NCBI GenBank assembly: GCA_028023455.1 | Contig: JAQFVV010006831.1 | Coordinates: forward strand, 1-64,000 | DNA length: 64,000 nucleotides | Source: Epiperipatus broadwayi | Lineage: Eukaryota; Onychophora; Udeonychophora; Euonychophora; Peripatidae | Reading direction: 5' to 3' | Shown here: piece after piece, positions 27,501 through 43,763 of the stretch | Position numbering within the stretch: position 1 is the first letter of the stretch | Layout: every line of letters begins with the position of its first letter | The notes under the pieces: model-generated | Told to the model about the DNA's origin: nothing | Seen by the model: the letters and a program-made list of their open reading frames with translations, nothing else | Databases searched by the model: none | Made by a program: the position numbers and the translations under genes

Positions 27501-28180
27501 GTAATGGTACGGTCCTTTTTCAAGAGCCGAGGTGGTTGCATCTAACTATAGTTGGACTTGAATTGGTGGTCGAGAGGTCAGCGTGACTGTCTTGCACTTG
27601 CAGGCAGTTGCCCGGGTTGCGGGTTCGCATCAGGACAATGCTATGACACTTTAAAAATAAAAAATAAAAAAAAAACTATAGTTGGATTTAAAGTCTTCAT
27701 ATAGGATGCCATGGATGAAACGATATTGTAATATAAAATTGAATCCATATTAAACTAGATAATTTTAAATCAAATTATTCAATATCGATGCAGCCTAGAC
27801 TAATTCATCCAATCTACACCTTTGTTGATTTCGTTATGCTCGATTTTTTGAACACAGGGAAGATATTGCATTTAACTCACTTCAGGCATTACCATCAATA
27901 TCCTGTAGTAGAATTATTACAATAAATTATTCTGAAACTAACTTACTTAATATGCTAATATATTAATTTGATATGATATGTGAGTAAGTATATGCATTCA
28001 TCAATATTTTGTTTGGTAAAATAACTAAATAAATCAAATAAATAAGAGACTTCTTTGAATTTACAAATCAACTTTAACATGTTTATTAATGAGTAACAAT
28101 ATGAAAATATTGTTATGTAAGAAAAAAAAAATTATTACAACATGTGCTTGCCTATATTTCCATTATTTATAGCATTAAGT
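27501..28180 (+). repeat. Interspersed repeat R2, copy 1 (contains the SINE)
   Basis: It runs from GTAATGGTACGGTCC to ATTTATAGCATTAAG and is collinear with 33006-33540 once the SINE is removed (shared TGGATGAAACGAT, CTACACCTTTGTTGAT, ACATGTGCTTGC). No coding sequence and no inverted ends were seen. The starts TGTAAT in both copies could be LTR-like. Confidence 0.75.
27565..27673 (+). mobile_element. tRNA-derived SINE, copy 1, with target duplication
   Basis: A polymerase III A box (TGGTCGAGAGG) and B box (GGTTCGCATC) lie at tRNA-like spacing, followed by TGCTATGACACTT and an A-rich tail. AACTATAGTTGGACTTGAA (27544-27562) is repeated after the tail (27674-27692) with two differences, the target duplication of LINE-driven insertion. 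It is inserted inside repeat R2. The tRNA part resembles class II (Leu/Ser) tRNAs, but it does not fold as a functional tRNA. Confidence 0.85.
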
Positions 28181-29680
28181 TAATTATTACCCCCATATTC
28201 CCATAATACATTGTAACACAAATACATTTTAATAATCTATGAAGCTAACTAAAAATTTAAAATTTCAAAATTATAATACAACTAATTTAGTATCACTTCA
28301 AAATTATGTGTATCAAAAATTATTCACCTTATACGATTCTTGTAAAGTAATATTAGTATTATAAATAAATTCCTTCATGTATAGTCATATTATAAAATAA
28401 AGAAATTTCATGCAAAGAAATTAATCTTTCACACAAAAATTATAACAAATATTACTATGTTAACTAAAATTAGTAATAAACAAAATTCTATTCTGTCATG
28501 TATAAATTCAATTTGGAGAATAACAAACTCTTACTTCCAGATTGAGTTAGTCTCAAATTTACCTCAGTCAATGTCACTTTTTTTTAAATGGAAAACCTAA
28601 ATTTTATTTAAAAAATAAAATTAAAAAAGTGTTTAACATAATGATCTTCCATTTCTCTTCATCTAGATAATTTTCTGGAATGAAGTACTCCCAGCATGAA
28701 TGATTTTTGAAAACAAAAGAAATATAATTTAGATGTCAAAAGTATATAACACACAAATATAATCTGAAATGTTGTGTCAGAAAATATTATCCTACTCCCT
28801 TCCATGATGAGGTGAAGAATGTTCCTTAATAATAAAGTTCCATGTTCTTTGCTCATCGATCATCGAAGAGGCAAGGAAGATATTCTGTTGATTAGGTTTC
28901 CTTATATTGAGTGTAGTTTACATCTTTTTCTCCAGATTACTTTGCTACCCAAATAATTTCTCATTGAAAATTATATTGATGAAATACAGATATATTTTAG
29001 ACATTGTGTAGGAAATATAATTACATTCTTTGTTTAAAACATCACCATTTCATCTCACAACAAGTGGTGTTTACCCACTATGCATTTTCAATTATTACTG
29101 ACTTCTTAAAATATTTAATTTCAATTTGAATAAATGTTTTAAAGAAATGTCTCTTCATTAAAACTTTAATTTAGAACAATCTTCTAAATTCCTATTATTA
29201 ATAAACAAAAAATATGCAGATAATTATGTTTTAAAAATATAAGCAAAGACATTTAAGAATAATTTATCTACTCTTTTAATTGAGTGAATTCAGAGTTCTT
29301 TTATAATGAAATTTCTATTTTGAAGAAAATTCTTTAAAGATATTAATCCATCTTCTTTTGATATGTTTGTATTTCAAAAACATCCAATGAGTGTATTGAT
29401 TAGTTTTTTTTGTTTTTTTATAGCAAAGATAGGATTAAATTATTAAAAATTTGTTTTGGTTTTTATACTGGAATTGACTTCTGGTAGCATATATAATATT
29501 TGCTTTTTGTGATTTAATATTTTCCTATTGTTAAAATAAATATAATTTACAATTGGGTTCTAAATTGTATTTCTTTTGTTTTAGTTGCTAAGATACAAAA
29601 TTGAACTAAGTTTATCTCCATGTCTACATCTTGCTTAATGAAAAGTAAGTTACTGTTAACACTAACTGAAATAATTATAG

Positions 29681-29854
29681 AAAATATACAAACCATTATA
29701 CAATTACAAATATCCAGTAACGCCCTCTGTTTAAAGTTCTATATCCCAATAATAGCAAACTGTATCATTTTACGGTTTGCTATTATTGGGATATAGAACT
29801 TTAAACAGAGGGCGTTACTGGATATTTGTAATTGTATAATGGTTTGTATATTTT
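29681..29854. repeat. Perfect 80-bp palindrome with 14-base loop
   Basis: 29681-29760 is the exact reverse complement of 29775-29854, with spacer TGTATCATTTTACG. An inner GC-richer block (CAGTAACGCCCTCTG) resembles the ends of small Tc1-mariner MITEs. Arms with no differences over 80 bp suggest recent origin, gene conversion or selection. Confidence 0.9.
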
Positions 29855-30763
29855 ATATATATATATGAATAATAAAATAATCATTTTAAAGTTATTAATT
29901 TCATTAATAACTATTTAAATATCTGTTCTTCTAACTTAAGATTTTAAGGTTTGAATTAATTTAGATATATATCTATCAAAATAATACGCTTAATAATTAT
30001 AAACTTATATTTGTATTTCTTTTTATTTATGTTTTGATATTACATTTGGATAGCTTATGTTAATAGAATTGTAAGTAACCCTTACAATTTCCCTACTGTA
30101 AAAGGTTTAATTTTTTTTTATTATAATAATAAAATTTTAACACTTTACTTGGATAAATGTATTATACTGTTGTATATAATTTGGGTATTTATATAAAATT
30201 ATAAGTTGGATTTGGTGGTGAGTATTATTATTTAAATTGGAAAAACAAATTTTTACAGTTCTCTCACTCTGAAATTAAAATTTAAGGTCATGCATTATTT
30301 ATATTTAATTGGACAATGTTGATATATATATAAGAAATTATCTAACTTATTTATTCTAATCTATCTTACTATTACTTTTTATTTTCAGTCTTCATTATAC
30401 TGAAATGAGAATTATATAAGGATTATTATGATGGTTTTATGATAAGAGGTCAACTGGTAATGCGTCTCTATACTAGAAGGCACATAGTAAATTAATTATC
30501 CTTTAATACTGCTCCTTTTTTTAGGCTTATTGGGTTTCTCAAAAGAAATAATTAAATCTTGGGAGTGTTCATTCTATATCAATCATCTCTTTCATCTTGG
30601 TTGCCTCTAAAACATCCCAATAATTATTTAAGAATTATCTGGCCCTACTCTCATCATATATTAAGTGATCCTAATCTTGATCTTGTCGCATTTCTCTTTC
30701 TTTTTCTGATTAAACATATCTATTCAGTACCATTCTGTTTTGCCATAGTAAGGCTTCAAGCAA

Positions 30764-31033
30764 TGTGCATTGTATGTTTTTTTTAATTCTCCCTTCATTT
30801 CTATCAAAAATGCATTTGGAATAGACATTTTATAATAGAAAATGGTATCTCATATTGGTGATCAGAATTTATACTTTCCTTCTATTGTATTACTTGAGTG
30901 AGGTATTTTAACAAACACTTAGTCTCCTACTTTAAACTTATAAGTATGTCCATTTTTATATTTGATTCTTATATTAGCTTTAGCTGTTAATTGGATGTAT
31001 GCTTTTAGTGTATCTTTTTCAGAATTGTATTCA
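30764..31033 (-). pseudogene. LTR-retrotransposon integrase C-terminus, decayed
   Basis: The minus-strand translation reads RIKYKNGHTYKFKVGD, a stop, VFVKIPHSSN, then PNAFLIEMKG. It matches the GD.V.VK.P..SN block and the following small beta domain at the end of Gypsy-type integrases. Three in-frame stops fall within 90 codons. It lies downstream (minus strand) of the gag-like remnant at 32166-32572, so the two are probably ends of one decayed element. The intervening 31.1-32.1 kb has long stop-poor stretches, but I could not identify protease or reverse transcriptase. Confidence 0.5.
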
Positions 31034-32165
31034 ATACAAACAATTGGTATGTAGTATAATTAACAATGATTTACCTTATATATGAGTTCATATGCACACA
31101 TCCTTATTCAACACATATTTTTAATATCTCTTATTTGTGATGCATATATTGGTGATTATATATACATAAATATATATTTACATTTTTACTTTATTATTAT
31201 TACACCTGGGATTATTCTTGTGGATTTCATCCATTTACTATTCCAATATCATCACCCATGAGGTCCATCATAGTATAAATATTCTTCAAGCATTAACATT
31301 TTTATGCCTGGTGAATGTAAAATACATATTTTATGGTAATGTGGACTTTTTTGTTTATTGTTTTGTGATATGGTCTTCATCACTATATTCTCATGCTTTT
31401 CTATAATTTGATAATATTTATGATTATGGAGGGGATTAAATTTCCATAATGAGTATTTAATAGAATCAAATCAATTGACTTCATTAATGTCTACATATTT
31501 TGTCTTTTTATTATGACAACCTTCTTTCATGATATCCATTGTAATTATCAGTGTTTTAATCTGATTGTTGTCATTTATTTCATCAATGTCATGTCTGGAG
31601 AATATCCTAACTTTGTTTTGATAGTAAATAAGGGTGTGTTGGAACGATTTTTAACATATATCCAGTTTGTTTACCATCATATCTTCATTCAGTTATTTTG
31701 ATATGATGTGTTTATATTGTGGGGTCATTTCGATTCTCAAGAGTTTATCATTTTACTCATGATTGATCTGAAAAGTATGAAGGCTTAATTTAACTTGACC
31801 TTCATGAGTATCATTTGAATGTATTTCTTTCAGTTCTCAAGATTCACAATTTAAGTTAAATCCTACATTATTCACATGTAAATTTGTCGAGTGATCTACA
31901 CTCTCTATATGTCTTTATAGATTATATTGATTTTTATCTTTGTAGAGTTTATTAATTGGACAAGAGTTTGCATGGTTGATGCCTAAACCTTTGTATTAGT
32001 TTTGAGATGGTCTTTCTCTTTTTCGAACAACTATATGATGGAGAAGAGTGGGTTTTGAACAAGGGTCACTTGTCATATCAAGTTTTTTGGTGGTTATCTT
32101 GAAATCATTTTCTATTTCATTTTCTACTAATTTTTGTTTTAATTCCTTATTTTATTTCTAAATAA

Positions 32166-32572
32166 TATTGAGATTCAAAAATAGTTGTTCTATTCTAGCA
32201 GATAATTTATTTCCTACATTCTTCATTTTTTTCTTCAAATTTATTTATACATTCTTAACATCACCCTTGGTTGCCATTTCAGCTTCCAAGTCATTTAATA
32301 TTGGCTTCATATTATCATTTATATATGTTTTTAAATTATTTAATTTTGAGTCTAATTTATTTAATTTTGACTTCATATTATCATTCACCTTGGCCACTTC
32401 TGCCTTCATGCTTTGGTTTATTACCAGAAGAAATCTTTGGAACATTTGCTCCATTGCTGTTCTCTCCAATAATTGGTGGTTTCGACTCTGGATACCTGTG
32501 TCAATTCATCATCAGAGGTCTCTTGAATTTGAGGAGTTGTTTGGTTCCCATACTGCACCCATGAAAGAGTAG
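32166..32572 (-). pseudogene. Gag-like coiled-coil remnant of the same retrotransposon
   Basis: The minus strand gives a stop-poor run beginning near YGNQTTPQIQETSDDEL, shifting frame, then MEQMFQRFLLVINQSM and a charged heptad-like segment (NDNMKSKLNKLDSKLNNLK, LEAEMATKGD). An N-terminal polar region followed by coiled coil is common in arthropod and other invertebrate gag proteins, but there is no zinc knuckle. One frameshift and one stop break it. The name rests on style of sequence and on the integrase remnant downstream. Confidence 0.35.
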
Positions 32573-33005
32573 TCAGCCTCAATTATGGACCTCCCAAATA
32601 CTTTAATACACAAAAGTTCTTTTTCATTACTAATAATAGTAACTTCCATTTCATTATCACTGCTACTTAAAGTTTTTTCAAAACTTTTCCATAATTACTA
32701 ATTTTTTTTTTTATTTCTAGTTATCATTAACAAATCTCTTTCTAATAGTTTAATATAAATTTAATTCTTTTTTCCAAAGATATTGCATTTTTAAGTGACT
32801 GACTTATCGGTTTATTATTCGTTTATTTTATTTTAAGGTTTCCATTTATTTCATTATTTACCATTTTACGATTTCACTACGTATTCATATAATCTTTTTA
32901 TAATTAAAGTTATTTATCATTGTTAAAATATATATATATTTTAAATTATGAATATATTTAATGGTAAACTATTATTTCATGCCTCTAAAGCTTAGGCATT
33001 ATGTG

Positions 33006-33540
33006 TAATGCTACAGTCCTTTTACAGGAGTCGAGGTAGTCACACTTAAGGTCTTCATATAAGATGCCATGGATGAAATGATGTAATTGTAGTTTAAAAT
33101 TGAATCCATATTAAACAAGATGATTTTAAATCAAATTATTCAATACCGATCCAACCTACACAAATTCATCTAATCTACACCTTTGTTGATGATGCTGTTA
33201 TGCTCGAAATTCAAACTCAGGGCAGATATTGCATTTAACTCTCTTCAGGAATTATCATTAATACACCATAGTAAAATTATTTCAATAAATTATTCTGAAA
33301 CTAACTTATTTAATATGCTAATATATTAATATGATGTGATATATGTAAGTATGTGCATTCGTCAATATTTTGTTTGGTAAAATAACTAAATAAATCAAAT
33401 AAATAAGAGACTTCCTTGTATTTAAAAATCAAATTTAACATGTTTATTAACAATTAACAATATGAAAATATTGTTATGTAATGAAAAAAAATTATAACAT
33501 GTGCTTGCATATATTTTATTATATATGGCATTACGCTAGT
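33006..33540 (+). repeat. Interspersed repeat R2, copy 2 (without SINE)
   Basis: It is collinear with copy 1 from GTAATGCTACAGTCC to ATATATGGCATTACG. At 33045 it runs straight from the GAGGTAGTCACAC part into TTAAGGTCTTCATATA, where copy 1 has the SINE and its duplications. It may extend to ATTTATTACA near 33597. Confidence 0.75.
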
Positions 33541-34941
33541 TGTAATTAGAAGGGATTTGAACCCGAATTCCTTCCGTCATCTGCCTCATTTATTACAACC
33601 AATGTAAATAAAATATCTTTAGTTATTTATAATGGAGATTTTTGCTTTGATTATATTTTTATATTTGAAAAAAAAGAAAAGAAAAATCAAAGAGTCATAT
33701 TTTATAAATGTGACAGATAACATATTAAATAAGCAGTTTCAAATTGGGTGAATATATAAGTTGCCATTCACATGTGAATGTCAGTGTTGTGCAACTTTAA
33801 TAATAAAAAAATTTTGTTGGTATAAATTTTAATTGTTAAATGCTAATGGAATTGTGTAGACTGCCATAAAATGAATATAGCTATTATTGATTTGTTTTTA
33901 TATTGGTATATTGCACAGTGTAGAGTTTATTCCAGAGTATTTTTATTACTATAAGTATTTTATCTGATTCGTAGTATTATTTCAGAGAGCTTCCATGTTA
34001 TGTATTAAAAATATAATAGCTAAATAGCTGAGGTGTCACTACAATAACAACTACTTTCCTCAGAGCTTCTTCTTTCTCACATCATAAGAATGTGTGTGGT
34101 GAGATTTAAAATAGTTTTTTTGCCTTTGTTATTTTGTCCTCATTCTCAAATTCTATTGGTTCAGAAGTTTTAAAAAATATTTTATCCTCTAATAGCCTTT
34201 TCCAAGTATTGTTAATTTTCTTTAACTCTCCCTTTTCATTTATGTTTTATAAAGATAAACAAATACTTAAACAGTATTTTAGTCTTGCAACTAAAATTTT
34301 GAATTTTTAGATTGAGCCAAAATAAATATTTAACTTCAACCTCACAATTGCACTGTTTTGAAAAATTAAGGTAAAATCGTCTTTATTAAAAGTGTCTTAT
34401 TATAGAAAGGTTCCAATTACGTCTATAGTTTATCAAAGTTAGAATATGTGTGTTTACAATTTAATTTGATAAAAGGCAAGTTTTATAATTGAACTAAGGC
34501 AAATTATCCAACTGATAAAAGTTATTTAAATATTTTGTGAATAAAGAGAATCCATAAGGTAGAAAGAATTGATAAAATTTCAATTGAGCTATTAAATGCT
34601 ATGAAAGAAAAATGGAGCTGAAGTTCAGAAATTAGCTGATATTGTAATGGAATTTACAATTGATTTTTTTCCTATTGTTATGATTTCATTAGAATGATAG
34701 AATTAAATGTGAATAAAATAAGTTTAATAAAAATAATCTAATTATATATATTAAAAAAAACTATCCCTATCTTCTACAAAAAGAAAGATGTTTAATATAT
34801 GTGTTTGAAGTTGAATAGTAGCTGAGCAAAATAAATAAAAATTTATTCTACCTTTAGTTTTTAAAAAATAATTATAAAATTATTAATTATAGGGCATACA
34901 TTATTTTCAATACTTTTAGAAATAATGTATTTCAAAATAAT

Positions 34942-35039
34942 GGTGGTCGAGAGGTCAGTGCGACTGCCTTGCACTTGCAGGCAGTTGCCCGGGTTGCGGG
35001 TTCGCGTCCTGGCCGATGCTATGACACTTAAAAAAATAG
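34942..35039 (+). mobile_element. tRNA-derived SINE, copy 2
   Basis: It has the same unit as 27565 with a better B box (GGTTCGCGTCC at 34999-35009) and the A box TGGTCGAGAGG at 34944. It ends ATGACACTTAAAAAAA. Target duplications are not clear. Confidence 0.85.
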
Positions 35040-35281
35040 TATGGCATAAATTCTGTAAATATAATCATTCAAACAAAGTAATAATCAATATTAAACAAAT
35101 TTGATGATAAACAACTTAAAAATAAATAAAAATTTATTTAAAATATCAAACCAGAAACCAGGTTTTCATTCTTTATAAAAATCTTATTAACATATCTCCT
35201 CTTTACAATCATATGACAAACTATTTCCTTAGCAATTTTATTCAGTAGAGATCATTTAAATTATAATACATTACAAAGCAA

Positions 35282-35282
<1 letters not shown>

Positions 35283-35329
<47 letters not shown>
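35283..35329. repeat. (TA)n microsatellite, insertion site of R1 copy B
   Basis: Uninterrupted TA repeats directly before TGTAAC. Confidence 0.95.
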
Positions 35330-37760
<2,431 letters not shown>

Positions 37761-40700
37761 ATACATATTGTGCCCTTTTCTATAGGTCAGTAATAGTTTA
37801 TAACAGTCAATTACTAAAAATTTTAAATTTAGAATATGTTCTTTTAATATGGTAATTGTATTAAGTCAATTATATCTTTAAAGTACAATTTGAAGCTAAA
37901 AGAGAATACGTAGTATATAAAATCATTTAAAAAATAGTTATATAAAGCTTTAAATATTGTTGCGTATGGTTGTAAAAGCTGGCCATATTAAATAACACAG
38001 CTATAAATATTAAAAGTATATGTAAAAATTCGATTTTAATAGTTTAAAATGTATAATTTAATAAATGCTATATTTAAATTTGTAATCATATTTAAATAGT
38101 TAAAATTAATATAGTATATTTTAAAAATAAACTTTATGATGGTGAAAATTATATCTAGTTCTATATTTTTAAAATTATTCTTCCAAATTTTTTATAATTA
38201 TATTATATAATATAATAAGTGTATCAATTATATAAATCTAGGCAGAGAAATAGATTAAAAAAATCGTCTGTCAAAGTTATCAATCATGTGACTTGTATAC
38301 TATATACTTTCACACACACACTTGTTTGAATTAATAACAAAGTTTAAAATATTTTAAAAGTTATAATATAGAATTGGATAGAATTATTGCTAATCATAAA
38401 AGTAAATAGTATTAAACATTAAGTTAACTATCGTATAACATGCTTAAATGATGTAATAAAGATGAATACAGTTAATAAAAAAATTATAAATATTTTATTT
38501 AAATAAAAATAGATAAATGGAATAAGTTATTAAAATTGTTTTAAAAGTTATTTTAAATGTTTAAATAGTTTTAATAAAATAATAATTTATTCAAAAGTAA
38601 TATTTTAAATAATATTTTAAGTTCATTACATCATAATTTCTAATTTTGAAATTTAATTCTACTATAAACTAAAAATATGTAAATTTGTTCTCAAGCTAAA
38701 GTAAGAATTAACCAATAGGAATAGGTATTCTTACAGTATAAATATGACTTGCACGGGGTTATCGGGGGAGATTAATAATGTATTGAAACCGGAGAAAGGT
38801 AAATTATAACTATCAAAAAGATAATATTTTAAAAATTTTTATTTTTAGTCAATTTTTTTTAGTACTTTCTTATAACTTTATCTGCAAAAAACTAATTGAT
38901 AATTTTAAAAGTATTTTTTGCAAAAGAGAGTTTTAAAATATAATAATTTAGAAACTTCGTGGAAATGATTTTTCTAATTTTTAAAGTACTTACCAGTCGT
39001 ATTTTATCTAAAAATTTAACCTAAGCTTCACAATAAAGGATGGATATACTACGAAATGAAATGGATATAAGTTGTAATGCTGAAAAAATATTTGAAATAT
39101 TTATTGATACAGCTTTATTAATACTTCACCGGAGAACTGTTTTGATACATAAAAAAACCACAGCTCGGACATTATATGGAGTCTAAAAAAAAATGTATTG
39201 AAACGTATTATTTATAAGCTGATCCAAGATTTATTTTTAAATAGTAATAAGACAATTATATCTCATGAATCATTTTATAGAATATTATGTTCAAAGGAGT
39301 AAAATGTTATATACTTTCTGAAGGTAACATTTTAAAAAAAAAATATTTTCAAGAATTAAAAAAAGAACCCTGGAGAATATGTTACAGAAGCGTTGTGATA
39401 TTAAAATATCCGGTCTTAGAATTATTTAAAATGTATTTAGAAAAGATTTGTTTAAAAGTACTTGAAGTTTTTTTTTTAAAGAGATTTATAAAAAAATACC
39501 AAACGAAAGTTTAAATGTATCAAGAAGGAAACATATATAAAAAGTGAACATATAGTTGAATAAAAGATGGATCCATGGAAATACAAATAGTACTTAAAAG
39601 TTTATCGAATATTTTTTAAAGTTAAATTAGATGGATTGATGCATCGGATATGCAGAGAATATTGGTAGAAAAAATTAAGAAGGTTCACTGGATTAATTAA
39701 TATTATGATTTAATAATTATCATCCTAAATACTAAAACCAAGGATTATTTTCTATAAATTTTACTAAATGGATTAATAATTATTTTTATTTTAAACTTTA
39801 ACACGCTTGGAGGAGAACATTTTTAAAAACTCTAGAGAAAATAATAAGCATTTTGGACTTATCAGGAACTATCGTCAAGAAAATATGTAATTATAGTTTT
39901 GATTCCTTTTATTTTGTTAACCTAGTTTAAATTTAAAATTTTATATAAGATTAGGAAAAACATAAAAATATTAATTTATTAATATTAAAATTTTATAATA
40001 TAACAATCTAATAATTTAGTTAAAAATATTTTAATATAAAGTGTATGGGTGTGAATTTTTTTTGTATATCTCCAATGCTCAAGTGGATAAAGGAAGCCTA
40101 CTGAACACGATGACTAGATAAAGGTTATTGGTAATAATAATAACTACTGATAATTTATAATGTATATTTTTTTTGTTTTCTTTAGATCATCTATGAATTG
40201 TAAGGATGAAGTGTAAAAGTTTTTTTTTTATTACAAATGTAAATGCATTTTTATACAACATTTAAAAAAAAACATTATGAGATAGGATTGATTTGAAAAT
40301 ATGCATACGACAATTTTTTTTTTATTAGTGATATAATCCAATATAACAAATAATTATGTGATTCTTTTAAAATTTTCATGTTATTGGATATTCAAATATT
40401 GTCTAAGTAGATTGTATATGTTTAAACATATAGAACAATGAAGTAAGCAAACTTTTCTTATGGAACAGTGAAATTGTTTTAAACTATCAATGAATTTTAT
40501 TTATTGTTTTGTAAATGCAGATAGTTATTTATCGATGTAAGATGTGGAAAATCTTGAGAAATAATGTTGAGATAGTGGCTTGGAAGTACTTATTGAACAG
40601 GAAACCAAGATGATGTTTTAAGAAATAGGATGTTATAAGGAATGGAAATAATATTTAGTCTTTATGTGAATATCAGCATAGTTAACAAAGCCCTATGACT

Positions 40701-42726
40701 TATACACATTTTATTTGGACAGTGTTTATATTTCTTTAAATATTTGATGTTCTAATAAAGCTGAAGAAATAGCTTTAACATTGTCCCTGTACTAGAGGAT
40801 ATTAGGCAGGTAAATGACATACCTCTTCGCACTGTGCCATGATTTTGAGATATGTTAAGAGTAATACCCTAGCTTTCTTCCTTAATCCTATGCATCTGTT
40901 TTCGCTATCTTTATTTCATGTAACTTCATCGTTCAGTAAGATATGTTTAAGAGAAATGATAAATAATTTAGAACTTAGGTTATGCTATTGTTTTGTATAA
41001 GATTGGTTTATTTGCTTAGAAGGAATAGGATGTTATAACTTAAAATTGAAGATCCAAAGTATCCTAAGGAAAAAAAAGAATCATAGAATATATTTTGAAT
41101 TTTATTTCGGAAATGAAATATAAACTTTTTTAAAATAAGGTATCTAAACAAAGATATTTTCTTTAAAGTGATAATAATTTTAAATGCTTTAGTATTATTT
41201 TTTTAAGAGAAAATAAGTATTGCATATTTTTAAAATACAATAGTACAAAGTAAATTATGTAAACAATATGAATAGTATTTTTTGTTTATTGATTAACAGA
41301 AATATATTGATGATTACACTTATATCATACTAAAGTAAGGCTTAAAGAAGAATATATTATGCTTAGTAAACATTGTGTGATAAATACTAAAATCTAGTAC
41401 TGAATTTTGGATAATATTTTTGTGTAACATCTTTGACTTTGCAAGATTAAATTTTTTTTAATATTTTGAGAAATCCATACTCATTATAAAATTTTGTTTT
41501 CTATAGAATGTTTTCTAAGTATGAATTTTTTAAAATAAGATAGTTTAATAATATTAAGGATAAAATGCTGTTGCTAATAAAGTAGATAAATATATTTGTA
41601 ATAAGTTAACCATAATGAGACACCAAATAGTAACTTTTTTTTTTTAATTTTGTCCTAAATCTAAATAAAGATATAATTGAAATATAAATTATTTTTTATA
41701 ACCCGGTAGATCAAACTGTAAAGTAAAAAAAGTTAAGGATATCCACTGTAAATAGTGTAAATAAATTGTTTATTTATTTGTTGTTAGTAATAAACTTTGT
41801 TAAATTTTGTTATTTCAAAAATTTTGTGTCCGAGTTATTTATTTCTCCACATCGCTGCATGAAATCATGATATATGCATAATAATTGAAACAAATATATA
41901 ATTTTGCACAAAAGATAAATAGAGAATTATTTTAAGAATTTTAAATATTTTATTGCTATTCATTATAATTAAATAATCATAATCTTACATTATTTTATTG
42001 GTCATAAATCAGTTATCACAATATTATATCAAATTATATGCTATCAGTTGCCACACATATTTTGTTTGTCAGATTATTAAAATGCTACCACATATTTATT
42101 ATATCATTATATGAAGATATAAGATCATATTATATTATTTCATTATTTTATTATGGTAATAAAATTATAGTAAAAAGAAAAGTTATACAGAATTAGTTAA
42201 ACAATGAAGAATATTATTATTGTTATTTATTATTATTAGTTTCAGTGTAATAGATTATGACATAAAATCCCTTCTCATATTTTACTACCGTATTTTTATT
42301 AACTTAGAATAAACTTTATGAACCTGAGATTATTTTATTGAGCTAGATTATTAAATAGAAGATTAAGAATTAATTATTAGTTTAATCTTAATGAATAGAA
42401 GTTATTAAAGTTGTAAGAATACAATGAGTTTGTTATTTGAAATAGTAATAAGGGGGGGTAGTGTTCTTATGCCATTGAGGTAGTATCCTGTGGGATATTG
42501 GCTCAATGTAATCTATCTTGTCACCTGTATTTTCACTTCAAGTCTCATGAAAATATTAAATATTTATTTAATTTATTTTATAAACTCAACCTTATTCGTA
42601 TTTTAAATTTGAACTAGTGAAACATTTTAATTTTAATGTTGAATATTTTATTTATTAATTAATAACTGAGCTAGAACCCATTTTATTTTTTATCATATAC
42701 TATTCTGAAGTGAGGATGCATGAGAT

Positions 42727-42798
42727 TGAAGGTTAGAATATATATATATATATATATATATTGAAGGTTAGAATATATATATATATATATATATATAT
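42727..42798. repeat. Duplicated (TA)n block
   Basis: GATTGAAGGTTAGA plus a TA run occurs twice in tandem. Confidence 0.8.
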
Positions 42799-42844
42799 GC
42801 ACCCACACTATATTAGTGTGTGCTATGTAATTCAACTAGTTACC
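42799..42844 (+). mobile_element. R1 family 3'-end fragment
   Basis: The sequence GCACCCACACTATATTAGTG...TGCTATGTAATTCAACTAGTTAC matches the last 45 bp of copy A and follows a (TA)n tract, so it is a remnant of the 3' terminus. Confidence 0.55.
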
Positions 42845-43763
42845 TTGCCCCGGTCTGAGGGAAAAGGAAAATAGGAATGAAACACCTTTTAACAATATTT
42901 ACATAATTTACATATATGATGAAAACAAAGTTCATATCTAAAACTATGTACTCCTCAATATTTTTAGAGATCTGACAGACACTTGACAGTTAACAGAATG
43001 AATAGTGATCTGCAATTTTGAGATAGATAAACAATTCAACCATTGGACTGTAAGTACACAATGCATCATGAACACCAAGAGTGCTACCTCAAATGAACAC
43101 TATAAGCTACTACAAACCATGATAAATATAATGCAAAATTATTTGCAAAGCCCTCGTTCATAGAGGGTCTGAAAAGTACAAAACTATGCCCTGTTTCTTT
43201 TGAGTCTTATGGGCTAAGAAATATAAGCTATGCCTTGCTTGTTTTATTTGGAGACTTAGAGGCTGGAATCATGTCAGGACTGTGTTAACTCCTCTATGAC
43301 AAACAACATAAAATACAAAAAATAGGTTGGAGCAAATAGTGGAGACAGAACACATCTCAAGGCTGAATGAAAACATTGCATTCTCAAGCCAATGACAAAA
43401 ATCTCCATCCATCATCAAAACTGAAAATACAGCTAAACAAACTTCAACAATCAAATACCAAATCCAACCTTCAAAATCATCAAGTTTCTATTTAACACTA
43501 AACATGAACCTCTCTAAACATACACAAAAATTACTATTTTATAATCATCATCAATACTCTTGTCACATATTTCACAGTAATTTTTAAAATTAATTCTTGC
43601 ATAAGATGCATTTTTTTTCTTTCTCAGGTGTGGTTTGAAATCAAACTGGTAATTTTGAAGTGATGATCACCAGTATGTGATCATCATCAGCCTACTTTGG
43701 GTAGCCATCTATAATGATTGCTATAGTACATGATCATCATTGGCCCTGAGTTAGGTAGCCATT

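Noticed and set aside
33541-33597. tRNA-like B box on the minus strand (GGTTCAAATCC)
   Set aside because: No A box at a suitable distance and the T stem pairs poorly.
34942-35015. Functional tRNA gene
   Set aside because: A and B boxes are present, but no proper acceptor stem or 7-base anticodon loop forms, and a second copy with an A-rich tail shows it is a SINE.
39040-39186. 49-codon ORF ending ARTLYGV, reminiscent of the histone H4 C-terminus (GRTLYGF)
   Set aside because: The match is limited to a few residues, needs a 5-residue gap, and lacks the rest of the histone fold and any 3' stem-loop; treated as chance.
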